Source: Bacteroidota bacterium
Lineage (GTDB): Bacteria > Bacteroidota > Bacteroidia > Bacteroidales > FEN-979
Assembly (NCBI GenBank): GCA_026391795.1
Contig: JAPLDI010000023.1
Coordinates: 1-64,000, forward strand
Length of the DNA: 64,000 nt
Direction: 5' to 3'
The notes below the pieces were generated by a model. It searched no databases. It was not told the origin of the DNA and worked only from the letters and a program-made list of their open reading frames with translations. Of this stretch, positions 25,455 through 33,561 are shown piece after piece. The position numbers and the translations under genes were made by a program. The stretch's first letter is position 1; each line of letters begins with the position of its first letter.

Positions 25455-26366
25455 GACTGCAGTTTTAATGGTAATGTAGATTTTGGTTTTGCTCTCCTTG
25501 AAATTTGCGGTCTGGTAAACATGGTTCCCTTTATTTTCAAAACCTTCAAGGTTTTTGCTCACCAGGAAAGATTCTGATTTGACCTGGCAACCGGCTGTTT
25601 TCGGAACATCTACATGAATCGAGGATGCCCCGGCGTTGAATTCAACAACCGTATTCGGATTCTTGTCTCCCAGTTTTACAATCATGGAGGTAGCGCCTGC
25701 CTCAAAAAAAGCGGAATCAATCCTGTAATCGCTCAGGTCAAAATCCACAGCCGCTGCACCAATGCTCATTTTAAGGTTCCATGCGGGTTTGGAATTCAGT
25801 TTGATATTGACTTCGTTCTTCTTGACGTTATGGCCCGACGTCCCCTCCTTCATGGTCAGATCAATCTGTTTGCCACCGTTAAGATCCTTCGTGGTCAATT
25901 CATAGTTGCTGATATCACCGCTCTTGGTAAAGGAGAGAAATTCGGTGGTGTTTCCTTTGATGATAAAATTACCGGCGGCTGCATCGAGGTTCAGTATACC
26001 TCTCTTCGCCAGTGAGTCGAAGGGAACAGAGAGGTTCTGATCGCTGATGGTTGACAGTGTGGTGTCGCTGTCGTCATCCCATTCCCACCGGAACGAATGG
26101 TCGGGATGATGGAATTTCCAATACCAGGGCCGTGTTTCAGGCAGCCGGTTAATGACGAAGAACATGGAAACCAGGACGACACCCAGAAGGATGTACTTCA
26201 CCAGGTCTTTCACCGGCAGGATGGCAATTCCCCAGAAGAGGAGAACTACGGGCCAGAGTCTCCAGAAGGAGAACCAGCTGAAGTGAACAATGCCCAGATT
26301 GTTCAGGATAAAGAGCATTCCGATGGCGATCAGGATCAAACCCCAGAACAGATGCTTGTATTTCAT
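25428..26366 (-). CDS. LiaF/toastrack-type membrane protein
   Basis: A protein of 312 residues. Three hydrophobic helices in the first 90 residues (FWGLILIAIGMLFILNNLG, FWRLWPVVLLFWGIAI, YILLGVVLVSMFFVI) match the LiaI/LiaF-type DUF5668 segment. They are followed by a repetitive beta domain (NLDAAAGNFIIKG, MSIGAAAVDFDLSDY, EFNAGASSIHVDVP) of the toastrack/DUF2154 kind. In Firmicutes such proteins act in cell-envelope stress signalling. The PspC-like gene sits immediately upstream, forming a likely two-gene envelope-stress unit. Confidence 0.82.
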   Translation of the reverse strand: MKYKHLFWGLILIAIGMLFILNNLGIVHFSWFSFWRLWPVVLLFWGIAILPVKDLVKYILLGVVLVSMFFVINRLPETRPWYWKFHHPDHSFRWEWDDDSDTTLSTISDQNLSVPFDSLAKRGILNLDAAAGNFIIKGNTTEFLSFTKSGDISNYELTTKDLNGGKQIDLTMKEGTSGHNVKKNEVNIKLNSKPAWNLKMSIGAAAVDFDLSDYRIDSAFFEAGATSMIVKLGDKNPNTVVEFNAGASSIHVDVPKTAGCQVKSESFLVSKNLEGFENKGNHVYQTANFKESKTKIYITIKTAVSSIDVVRY

Positions 26367-26445
26367 AATCTTAATTTTTTATTGAATGATTCTGCATGCT
26401 CAAATTTATTCCAATCGAGATGCGCGTGATTATCATAAGTTGGAA

Positions 26446-26928
26446 TTACGGATTGTTTTTTCTTCCCGAAAAACTGTTGATGAGAAGACCGATCCCTATT
26501 ACCACGAGAATCAGCGGCCACAGGTCACCAAAGCTTACATGGGGGATGAATTCATCCGCCAGGAACAATGCGCCTAGTGTGATTAAAACAAGTCCGCCGA
26601 TAAGGTTACCCCGTCCTTTGGGTTTACGCGGGGGATAGCGGAAAGGATCATTTTTTGCGTTGTCCTGTGAACCCTGGGGTTCTTCAGTTTTTGTTTCTTG
26701 GTTTTCCATCGTTGGGGAATTTTTGAATTGAGAATAATCAATGGGTTTCTCCGGTGTAATGATCCAGAGAACAATGTAGGCAATCAATCCTCCTCCGCCT
26801 GCAAAAATAAGCACCAGGAATAAAAGGCGAATGAGAACGGAGTCAATTACAAAGTGTTCTGCAAGCCCTCCGCAGACTCCGGCAAACACTTTATCCGTAC
26901 GGCTGCGGTAAAATTTATTTGATTCCAT
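26446..26928 (-). CDS. PspC-domain protein with LiaI/LiaF-like tail
   Basis: A protein of 160 residues. The PspC domain (KFYRSRTDKVFAGVCGGLAE through YIVLWIITPEKP) is at residues 4-60. A polar linker follows, then two helices of the DUF5668 type (IGGLVLITLGALFLADEF, LWPLILVVIGIGLLI). PspC proteins are membrane partners of phage-shock-type envelope responses. Located 79 bp upstream of the LiaF-like gene on the same strand. No PspA gene is in the window. Confidence 0.88.
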   Translation of the reverse strand: MESNKFYRSRTDKVFAGVCGGLAEHFVIDSVLIRLLFLVLIFAGGGGLIAYIVLWIITPEKPIDYSQFKNSPTMENQETKTEEPQGSQDNAKNDPFRYPPRKPKGRGNLIGGLVLITLGALFLADEFIPHVSFGDLWPLILVVIGIGLLINSFSGRKNNP

Positions 26929-27002
26929 AGATAAGTAGAATTAAATTAGTTGGGTGTTAGACGACGACCTGCTCTTCAAAGTTACAAACTGTTTTTATTT
27001 TT

Positions 27003-27827
27003 TTAATCGTCTGATTCTTTCCGCTTCCGGTAGATCCTTTTTGAGAGCTGAACACTGATCTCATAGAGGGCGTATAAGGGAATTGCGACCACAAGCTGGC
27101 TGAAAATATCGGGGCTGGGAGTGATCAGCCCGGCGATGATCAGAATAACAACGATGATGTGTTTCCGGTATTTCGACATGAAAGAAGGAGTCAGGATCCC
27201 TATTTTAGTCAGGAATACAACGACCACGGGAAATTCAAAAACGAGACCCATCAGGAGCGACATCGTGGTAACCGCACTTGTGAAAGAATCGAGTGTGATC
27301 TGGTTGACCACCGATTCACTGACCTGGTAATTTCCGAGAAAGTTGACCATCAGGGGTACAGCGAGGAAATAGCTGAACAAAACGCCGGTAAGGAAGAGTC
27401 CGGAGATCACAAGGACGGCTCCGCGGGTATTCTTCCGTTCGTTCGGAGTCAGCCCCGGTTTGATGAACCGCCAAAGCTCCCATACGATATAGGGTGAGGC
27501 AACGACAAAACCGGCAATAATGGCGGTCGTCATGTGTGCCATGAACTGGCCGGCAAGGCTGATGTTGATCAGGTGTATGGTGGTGGTGTCGAGGCAGAAG
27601 GAATCCATCGACAAAAATTTCCCGAGTTTACACAAAACCCGGTAGGTGATAAAATCGGCGTTTTTGGGAGCAAGGACAATGTAATCGAACAGGATCTGCT
27701 TGAAACTGAAGGCAACGATGAAGATCAGGGAAATCGCAATAATGCCGCGGATGAGAACGCCCCTGAGTTCATCCAGGTGTTCCCAGAAGGTCATTTCCCT
27801 TTCCCCGTCTTTGGTCTTCTTTTTCAT
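27003..27827 (-). CDS. tatC: Sec-independent protein translocase TatC
   Basis: A protein of 274 residues from ATG 27827; ATG 27842 is an alternative five residues longer. The family signature MTFWEHLDELRGVLIRG opens the protein, followed by six membrane helices, PYIVWELWRFIKPGLTPNE in the first periplasmic/cytoplasmic loop region, and LITPSPDIFSQ before the last helix. TatC is the twin-arginine signal receptor. The TatA partner is far away at 44508, and no TatB-like gene was seen. A TATATTTG -7 box on the minus strand lies at 27840-27847, only a few bases upstream of the chosen start. Confidence 0.95.
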   Translation of the reverse strand: MKKKTKDGEREMTFWEHLDELRGVLIRGIIAISLIFIVAFSFKQILFDYIVLAPKNADFITYRVLCKLGKFLSMDSFCLDTTTIHLINISLAGQFMAHMTTAIIAGFVVASPYIVWELWRFIKPGLTPNERKNTRGAVLVISGLFLTGVLFSYFLAVPLMVNFLGNYQVSESVVNQITLDSFTSAVTTMSLLMGLVFEFPVVVVFLTKIGILTPSFMSKYRKHIIVVILIIAGLITPSPDIFSQLVVAIPLYALYEISVQLSKRIYRKRKESDD

Positions 27828-27925
27828 TTTTATCGAGAACAAATATAGAGATAAAAAGGTTGCATCATTTTAAAAATTTCTCTACCTTGCAAGGGTTAAA
27901 TCAGACAACCTTAATCCCCATCCTT

Positions 27926-29947
27926 ATGAAAAAAGTCTACCTGTTACTCCTGTTTTGCACAGTTTCTGTCCTGTCATTTGGTCAGATGTTCTTCTATGAA
28001 TCTTTTGACGCCGGCCAGATGCCTCCGACGGGATGGACGATCGATGGCATCCCTGCCCAATGGTCTGCCAGCAATTCCAACAATGCCGGTGGAAATCCTC
28101 CCGAAGCAAAATTCACCTATACCAACGGAACCACAACCACACGCCTCATCTCGCCCATGGTCGACCTGTCGGGGAAGACCTCCGTAAAATTTTCCTTTAC
28201 CCATTATTACGACTGGTATTCAAACCCGGCACCAAAAGTCGGCGTTGCAACGCGTTCCCACAGCGGAGCCTGGACCAGCGTTTATGAAATCACTCCTACC
28301 GGGAATGTCGGTCCGGTCAGCGTCGATATAGATATCACCAACGGGGATGTCGGACAGTCGGAATTCCAGGTGTGTATTTACCTTAACGGCAATATGTTCA
28401 ACCTTGATTACTACTATTGCGATAACCTGCTGCTCTATACCCCGCTGAACCTGGATGCAGGTCTTGTTTCCATCAGTGCCACCCCGACCTATTTTTCCGA
28501 CCCGGTTGATGTTAAAGGAACGATCATGAACCTCGGAACGACCACAATCAACCATTTTGATGTCACCTGGCAAAAGGATGGAGAACCCAGCGTCTATCTG
28601 ACGGGCTTCACGGGCCTGTCCATCCCTCAGCAGGGAACGTATGATTTTACCTCTGCATTCCCCCTGGGTGCAGCAATCGGAAGCCATAACCTGAAGGTCT
28701 GGATCAGCAATATCAACGGAGATGTTGACGACAATCAGAATGATGATACCCTTACAAAAGTGGTGAACAGGGTATGCAATGTGATTCCCCGGGTTCCGCT
28801 CTGCGAGGAATTTACAAGTTCCACCTGCAGTCCTTGCGCTCAGTTCAACGCCGACTTCGTTCCCTGGTGCAACGACAAAGACACTGCAATCACCCTTATC
28901 AAGTACCAGATGAACTGGCCCTCGCCCGGTGATCCTTATTACACGGAAGAAGGTGGCGTCAGGAGAGACTATTACGGCGTTGGTTTCGTTCCCGACCTCT
29001 ACACCAACGGGGCAGAAGTTGCAACTGACATCTCGGCCGTGCAGGCTGCTTACGACCAGGCAACCGCACAGATCGGGATGATGAAGATGGTTGTCTCTCA
29101 TACGCTTGCCGGGCATGTCATCACAGTTGACGCTACCGTGCTGCCCTTTACGAACTTCACAAACTGCCATGTTTACATCGTGGTGATGGAGCAAATCACC
29201 TACAATAACCACATGACAAACGGCGAAACCAGTTTCGAGCACGTGATGATGAAGATGCTCCCGGATGCCGGCGGAACAGCCGTCAGTTTCACCGACCGTG
29301 TTCCTGTATCCTTCCACCAGGTCGCCGACCTTACCGCAACTCACATGGAAAGATGGAATGATATTATAGTCGGGGTTTTCGTTCAGGATGATGCCACACG
29401 AGAGGTGTACCAATCCATCTATTCGATGGAGAACGGTACGTTCAACACGGAGGCAAGGCTGGAGAATATCCTGGTGAACAGTGTTTCGGTGCCGGGCTTC
29501 AGTCCCGATGTTTTTACCTACAATGTGACATTACCGGGGGGTACTACCAATGTTCCTGACATCGTCGGAACACCCATGGACCCAAAAGAAACGGTAATTG
29601 TTGTTCCCGGAATTTCATTACCGGGAAGCTCAACCATCGATGTTTTTTCAGAAAGCCTGAAGGAGCATAACCTTTATACGGTGAACTATTCCTTTGCTGT
29701 TGGTCAGAAAGAGAACAAGGCTGATAATGTAAGCGTGGCCCCGAACCCGACTTCAGGAATGATCCGTATTTACGGTGCCCCGCATTCAACCATCACAATT
29801 TATTCTGGCAGCGGAGTGTTGTGCCGGACCCTCAATGATTTTACAGGACCCTCACTCAACCTCACCGATCTGTCCAAAGGGGTTTACATCCTGAATATAC
29901 AGAAGGAAGATAATACGGTGATCAGGAAGAAGGTAGTTCTTCTTTAG
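27926..29947 (+). CDS. Secreted multidomain protein: cleaved-adhesin-like, CARDB-like, Omp28-like, T9SS tail
   Basis: A protein of 673 residues from the ATG at 27926, which begins the signal peptide MKKVYLLLLFCTVSVLSFGQ. The frame opens earlier at 27860 but adds 22 non-signal residues. Order: MAM/cleaved-adhesin-like lectin domain (FFYESFDAGQMPPTGW, about 22-165), CARDB-like beta domain (LDAGLVSISATPTYFSDPV, about 170-280), Omp28-like thioredoxin-fold domain (CEEFTSSTCSPCAQFN, with a CSPC redox pair, about 285-490), a beta segment, then a T9SS sorting domain (VAPNPTSGMIRIY, KGVYILNIQKEDNTVIRKKVV). A surface-exposed redox or adhesion role is possible. Confidence 0.88.
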   Translation: MKKVYLLLLFCTVSVLSFGQMFFYESFDAGQMPPTGWTIDGIPAQWSASNSNNAGGNPPEAKFTYTNGTTTTRLISPMVDLSGKTSVKFSFTHYYDWYSNPAPKVGVATRSHSGAWTSVYEITPTGNVGPVSVDIDITNGDVGQSEFQVCIYLNGNMFNLDYYYCDNLLLYTPLNLDAGLVSISATPTYFSDPVDVKGTIMNLGTTTINHFDVTWQKDGEPSVYLTGFTGLSIPQQGTYDFTSAFPLGAAIGSHNLKVWISNINGDVDDNQNDDTLTKVVNRVCNVIPRVPLCEEFTSSTCSPCAQFNADFVPWCNDKDTAITLIKYQMNWPSPGDPYYTEEGGVRRDYYGVGFVPDLYTNGAEVATDISAVQAAYDQATAQIGMMKMVVSHTLAGHVITVDATVLPFTNFTNCHVYIVVMEQITYNNHMTNGETSFEHVMMKMLPDAGGTAVSFTDRVPVSFHQVADLTATHMERWNDIIVGVFVQDDATREVYQSIYSMENGTFNTEARLENILVNSVSVPGFSPDVFTYNVTLPGGTTNVPDIVGTPMDPKETVIVVPGISLPGSSTIDVFSESLKEHNLYTVNYSFAVGQKENKADNVSVAPNPTSGMIRIYGAPHSTITIYSGSGVLCRTLNDFTGPSLNLTDLSKGVYILNIQKEDNTVIRKKVVLL

Positions 29948-30002
29948 AAGGTAAGTTCCGGGATCAACCGGATTTTTCCGGAGATGAAAATTGGCACTCA
30001 GA

Positions 30003-30044
30003 CCGGGATGCGGAGATAATCTAATCACTATCTTTGCATCCCGG
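30003..30044 (+). promoter_or_regulatory. Stem-loop enclosing a -7 box upstream of osmC
   Basis: CCGGGATGC (30003-30011) and GCATCCCGG (30036-30044) are perfect inverted arms around a 24-base loop, followed by TTTTTC. The loop ends in TATCTTTG (30029-30036), a full TAnnTTTG box 57 bp before the OsmC start. The element can be read as the terminator of the upstream T9SS gene, as the promoter of osmC, or both. Confidence 0.6.
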
Positions 30045-30092
30045 TTTTTCATTTTACCGGAAGAATATGTAAATCTCTGAAAGGAATCAGTT

Positions 30093-30488
30093 ATGGATAT
30101 GGAAATCACATTTGCAGGAGGGAAAAAAGTCAATGCCAGTTTTAAAGGGCATCTTCACAAAACCGATCAGCCAGTCACCGCCGGGGGAGAAAATTCTGCA
30201 CCTTCGCCTTATGAGCTGTTTCTGGCCTCCATCGGAACCTGTGCCGGGATTTATGTGAAATCATTCTGTGACCAGCGGAATCTTCCGACAGAGAATATTA
30301 AACTTATCCAGTCGCTGGAAATGAACCCCGAAACAAAAACGCCTTCGAAGATTACCATCCGGATCGAGTTACCGGCTGATTTTCCTGAAAATTACAAGGA
30401 GGCGGTAATCAAGACTGCCGAGCTGTGTGCCGTGAAGAGGACCATTGCAAACCCGCCTGTTTTTGAGATCGTGACGGTGACGGTGTAA
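30093..30488 (+). CDS. OsmC family peroxiredoxin-like protein (first of two)
   Basis: A protein of 131 residues of the OsmC/Ohr/YhfA superfamily. The two reactive cysteines are in SIGTCAGIYV and AELCAVKRT, placed as in OsmC. Family members reduce organic hydroperoxides or handle thiol adducts. It lies convergent to the FNR-like regulator and close to the sulfur gene cluster; a second OsmC protein is at 43893. A role in persulfide or peroxide defence linked to that cluster is an inference. Confidence 0.88.
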   Translation: MDMEITFAGGKKVNASFKGHLHKTDQPVTAGGENSAPSPYELFLASIGTCAGIYVKSFCDQRNLPTENIKLIQSLEMNPETKTPSKITIRIELPADFPENYKEAVIKTAELCAVKRTIANPPVFEIVTVTV

Positions 30489-30517
30489 GATCCATGCAGG
30501 CCCGGGCCGGGCACTGC

Positions 30518-31219
30518 TTATCCTTTTTTACTGATCTGCTCAAGCAATTCCATCTTCTTTATTTTCAGGAAACGTCCGTTGATGTCGATGATGCCTTCTT
30601 CTTTGAACTTGATCAGTGCACGGGTCCCGCTTTCCCTGGAAACCCCGATGAGATCCGCAAACTCTTTGCGGGTGAAGGGAAGGTTGAATGCATTCGTTTC
30701 GTAAATGATCCTCGCGAAATAGAGAATGGCATCCGCAACCCTTCCATATATCCTCTTCTGCGACTGGTTGACAAAGCGGTGGAAATTGTTCAGGCTGTCG
30801 CGGCTCACAGATACAAGGATCTCATAGGCGAATCCCCCGTTTTCCTTGATGAGCTTATTAAAGACATTGATGTCAATGTAACAGACCTTGATGTCTTCGA
30901 GGGCGGAATAGGAATAATGATTGATCCTGTCGCCAAACAAAGAAGGCAACCCCAGGTAAGTATGTTCTTTTACGATCGAAAGGATCTGTTCCCGGTCGTT
31001 GGCAGGCTTGACAAATTCTTTAACAAGGCCTGATTTGAGATAGATGATATGGGATGTAAGCGAACCCTGGTGGAGGATGATCTCTCCTTTTTGAACCTCG
31101 CTCTCACGGCTGTTAAAGTTGATCTGGTCAAGCTGGCTTTTCGTCAGGATGGCGGCAGCGCACGACTTGTCCTTGCAATCGCTGCAGCGGTTCTTCGTAT
31201 TAACTGAATCTGAAAACAT
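30518..31219 (-). CDS. Crp/Fnr-family regulator with FNR-type cysteines and CRP-type recognition helix
   Basis: A protein of 233 residues. A cyclic-nucleotide-like beta roll is followed by a dimer helix and a winged helix. Four cysteines sit as in E. coli FNR: Cys12, Cys15, Cys20 (CSDCKDKSC) and Cys113 in ALEDIKVCYID, which aligns with the FNR segment around Cys122, so an oxygen-labile [4Fe-4S] cluster is likely. The recognition helix GVSRESGTRAL has Arg-Glu-x3-Arg, the CRP pattern that reads TGTGA, not the FNR pattern. Palindromes with TGTGA arms are found at 31290 and 33435. It is divergent from the sulfur cluster and is its most likely controller. Confidence 0.9.
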   Translation of the reverse strand: MFSDSVNTKNRCSDCKDKSCAAAILTKSQLDQINFNSRESEVQKGEIILHQGSLTSHIIYLKSGLVKEFVKPANDREQILSIVKEHTYLGLPSLFGDRINHYSYSALEDIKVCYIDINVFNKLIKENGGFAYEILVSVSRDSLNNFHRFVNQSQKRIYGRVADAILYFARIIYETNAFNLPFTRKEFADLIGVSRESGTRALIKFKEEGIIDINGRFLKIKKMELLEQISKKG

Positions 31220-31289
31220 GTTACTTTCTAAGCATCAAACCCCTGAACTATTTCAGACTGCAAAGTTGCGAAAAAATGTCAAGGCTTTG

Positions 31290-31305
31290 TGTGATTAAAA
31301 TCACA
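31290..31305. promoter_or_regulatory. Crp/Fnr-type operator TGTGAT-N4-ATCACA
   Basis: TGTGATTAAAATCACA has perfect six-base arms. It lies 71 bp upstream of the regulator start and 179 bp before the NifX-like gene. It fits the TGTGA-N6-TCACA pattern predicted from the regulator's recognition helix. A weaker half-match ends in TCACA at 31324-31328, about 23 bp away centre to centre. Confidence 0.75.
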
Positions 31306-31404
31306 AAATATAATTTATGCATATCACATCAGGGAAAACAGATTGTCACAGGATTCCGTACCTATAATCACGGTGTTTCCTGGAATTGAAACACAGGTAG
31401 TTAG

Positions 31405-31412
31405 TACTTTTG
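31405..31412 (+). promoter_or_regulatory. Candidate -7 box (TACTTTTG) of the NifX-like gene
   Basis: TACTTTTG matches TAnnTTTG, 72 bp before the ATG at 31484. A TTG ends 16 bp upstream (31386-31388), slightly closer than the usual 19 bp. The operator at 31290 is far upstream of this box. Confidence 0.45.
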
Positions 31413-31483
31413 CTGTGACCAATGTTCCGGTCTGTTTTTACTACAAAGGGAGAGCTTTCCCCAAACAGTATAATCTTAAGAAA

Positions 31484-31825
31484 ATGAAAATAGCAATTCC
31501 GACAGATGATGGATTTACCCTGTCAAAAAAGTTCAGCCCGGCATCGGCTTACCTGGTTCTCACGGTTGAACTTGGTGAGATTGTCAACCAGGAAATGAGA
31601 AGAAACAAAGTGACAGGCTTTACAATTTCCGAATTCACCACGTTTAATACTATCCGCGACTGCAGTGTTGTCATCGTAAGATCCATCGGGGAAGGCCCTT
31701 CTCAGGTGCTTAAAGCGCAAAACAAAGAGATCATTCTGACAGACGAATCCATTGTTACAAGTGCAGTGCTGCATTACCTTGAATCATCGCTGCAGAAGGA
31801 ATCAAACAGCTGCTGCTGTCCGTAA
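31484..31825 (+). CDS. NifX/NifB-C-terminal-like protein (dinitrogenase cofactor superfamily), first of three
   Basis: A protein of 113 residues from the ATG at 31484 (MKIAIPTDDGFTLSKKF); an earlier frame start at 31343 would include the promoter region. The KIAIPTDDG opening is the hallmark of the NifX/NafY/VnfX superfamily, which binds metal-sulfur cofactors in nitrogenase systems and occurs in non-nitrogen-fixers with unknown ligands. The C-terminus carries three consecutive cysteines (SNSCCCP), an unusual metal-binding-like tail. No nitrogenase genes are present. First gene of the run facing away from the FNR-like regulator. Confidence 0.85.
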   Translation: MKIAIPTDDGFTLSKKFSPASAYLVLTVELGEIVNQEMRRNKVTGFTISEFTTFNTIRDCSVVIVRSIGEGPSQVLKAQNKEIILTDESIVTSAVLHYLESSLQKESNSCCCP

Positions 31826-31911
31826 CATGTGCAGGGAACAAATTCAATCACACTGCTCCGTTATCGTCATCACCCGCCAGGCAGGACATTCCCGGCTTCT
31901 GAGTCAATCGT

Positions 31912-33408
31912 ATGCTTTTACTTGATAAAAATACAAATCATCTGCAGCTCCAACGGTACTTCCATAAGTACCGGGAGCAGATTGTAGGCAGGGATCAGCT
32001 TTACAGAACTCCGTACGGAGTACAGAAAATGCTTTATGCCGACTGGGTAGCCAGCGGCAGGTTGTATATGCCCATTGAGAGGATCCTGGTAAATTCCATC
32101 GGACCCTTTATCGGGAACACGCATACGGAAACAAGCGAAACCGGGCGGCTGATGACACAGGCATACCAGCTTGCCCATCAAAAGATAAAACGGCATGTTA
32201 ATGCCGGAAAGCAGGATGTGATCCTGACAACGGGATTTGGAATGACAGGTGCTCTCGTCAAGTTTCAGCGGATCCTGGGAATGAAGATCTGTGGCGGAAT
32301 TTCACATCGCAAATGTTTGAAGGAAGAGGAGAGACCCGTTGTTTTTGTCACTCATATGGAGCATCATTCAAACCAGACCACCTGGTATGAAACTTCCGCT
32401 GATGTGGTCGTGATAGAGCCCGGGGAGGATATGCTTGTTGACCTGAACAGGCTTGAGGACGCTCTGAAAAAATACAGGCACCGCAAAAGGAAAATCGGTT
32501 CTTTCACAGCTTGTTCAAATGTCACCGGGATCCGCACACCGTATCTCCGGATGGCAAGGTTAATGCACGAATATGGCGGACTTGCTTTTATTGATTTCGC
32601 AGCATCCGCTCCTTATGATCCGATCGACATGCATCCATCAGACCCCCTTGAAAAACTGGATGCGATCTTTTTTTCCCCGCATAAATTCCTCGGCGGTCCG
32701 GGTGCATCCGGTGTTCTGGTATTTGATTCAGCACTCTACAACAGCAAAACACCGGATCTGCCGGGCGGTGGAACCGTTGACTGGACAAATCCCTGGGGCG
32801 AATATAAATACATTGACAATATCGAAATGCGAGAGGATGGAGGTACGCCCGGATTCCTGCAGGCCATAAAGACAGCACTGGCCCTTGAATTGAAGTCTCA
32901 GATGGGAACGGTGCAGATGCAATCCCGTGAACGGCAGCTGGTCAGAACTGCGTTCCGTGAGTTGTCATCGGTTCCGGGAATCCAAATTCTTGCAGATCAT
33001 GTAACCGACCGTCTTGGAATAATTTCATTCTACATTCCACCGATTCATTATAACCTGATCGTTAAACTTCTCAGCGACCGGTTTGGAATCCAGGTCAGGG
33101 GGGGGTGTGTTTGCGCAGGTACTTATGGCCATTTTTTGCTGAATGTCAGCCCTTCACGCTCAAAAATCATCACCGACAGGATAAATGCAGGCGATCTGTC
33201 TGAAAAACCGGGATGGGTAAGACTTTCCATTCATCCGACCATGACAGAAGAGGAACTGCAAACCATCGCGGATTCGCTGAAACAAATTGCAATCCACCAT
33301 AGGGAGTGGGGGAAAGACTATTCCTATGATAAGCACACAAATGAGTTTAAGCATTTCTCTACGGTCAACCGGAACAGTCGTATTGAAGAATGGTTTACCA
33401 TTCGGTAG
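31912..33408 (+). CDS. Class V aminotransferase, cysteine desulfurase-like
   Basis: A protein of 498 residues, about 100 longer than SufS/IscS. The PLP lysine is Lys258 in FFSPHKFLGGPGASG. His148-His152 (THMEHHSNQ) corresponds to the cofactor-stacking histidine region. A Cys pair at 399/401 in VRGGCVCAGTYGHFLL sits where desulfurases carry the persulfide-forming cysteine. The extra length lies in the N-terminal arm and the C-terminal tail. In this context, upstream of dsrE-tusA, supply of protein-bound persulfide from cysteine is the likely role; a lyase on another thiol or selenol is possible. Confidence 0.85.
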   Translation: MLLLDKNTNHLQLQRYFHKYREQIVGRDQLYRTPYGVQKMLYADWVASGRLYMPIERILVNSIGPFIGNTHTETSETGRLMTQAYQLAHQKIKRHVNAGKQDVILTTGFGMTGALVKFQRILGMKICGGISHRKCLKEEERPVVFVTHMEHHSNQTTWYETSADVVVIEPGEDMLVDLNRLEDALKKYRHRKRKIGSFTACSNVTGIRTPYLRMARLMHEYGGLAFIDFAASAPYDPIDMHPSDPLEKLDAIFFSPHKFLGGPGASGVLVFDSALYNSKTPDLPGGGTVDWTNPWGEYKYIDNIEMREDGGTPGFLQAIKTALALELKSQMGTVQMQSRERQLVRTAFRELSSVPGIQILADHVTDRLGIISFYIPPIHYNLIVKLLSDRFGIQVRGGCVCAGTYGHFLLNVSPSRSKIITDRINAGDLSEKPGWVRLSIHPTMTEEELQTIADSLKQIAIHHREWGKDYSYDKHTNEFKHFSTVNRNSRIEEWFTIR

Positions 33409-33434
33409 GACAGGATACCGGGAATACCCTGGTC

Positions 33435-33450
33435 TGTGACAAATATCACA
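33435..33450. promoter_or_regulatory. Crp/Fnr-type operator TGTGA-N6-TCACA (distal)
   Basis: TGTGACAAATATCACA has perfect five-base arms. Its centre lies about 76 bp upstream of the expected start point of the promoter at 33482-33512 and 22 bp from a second site, so both face the same side of the helix. Confidence 0.8.
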
Positions 33451-33456
33451 ACACAA

Positions 33457-33472
33457 TGTGATAGAATACACA
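33457..33472. promoter_or_regulatory. Crp/Fnr-type operator, one mismatch (proximal)
   Basis: TGTGATAGAATACACA has one substitution in the right arm (ACACA for TCACA). It ends 9 bp before the -33 element, so it is well placed for an activator touching RNA polymerase. Confidence 0.7.
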
Positions 33473-33481
33473 AATATTTCT

Positions 33482-33512
33482 TTTGTTCATTAATTCACAA
33501 CAGGTATCTTTG
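33482..33512 (+). promoter_or_regulatory. Consensus Bacteroidota promoter of the dsrE-tusA-hdr run
   Basis: TTTG (33482-33485), 19-bp spacer, TATCTTTG (33505-33512): both elements and the spacing match the Bacteroidota -33/-7 consensus exactly. It lies 49 bp before the DsrE-like start codon, with two operator sites immediately upstream. Confidence 0.85.
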
Positions 33513-33561
33513 CCGCATATACATACAAATATATATATAACTAAATGTAATATGAATTCCT

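Noticed and set aside
28220-29413. 397-residue minus-strand open frame
   Set aside because: It lies wholly antisense to the Omp28-like T9SS gene; the composition (Val/Gly/His-rich, no motif) is that of a shadow frame in GC-richer coding DNA.
31343-31483. N-terminal extension of the first NifX-like protein
   Set aside because: The extension would include the -7 box at 31405, and the family begins with MKIAIP, which matches the ATG at 31484.
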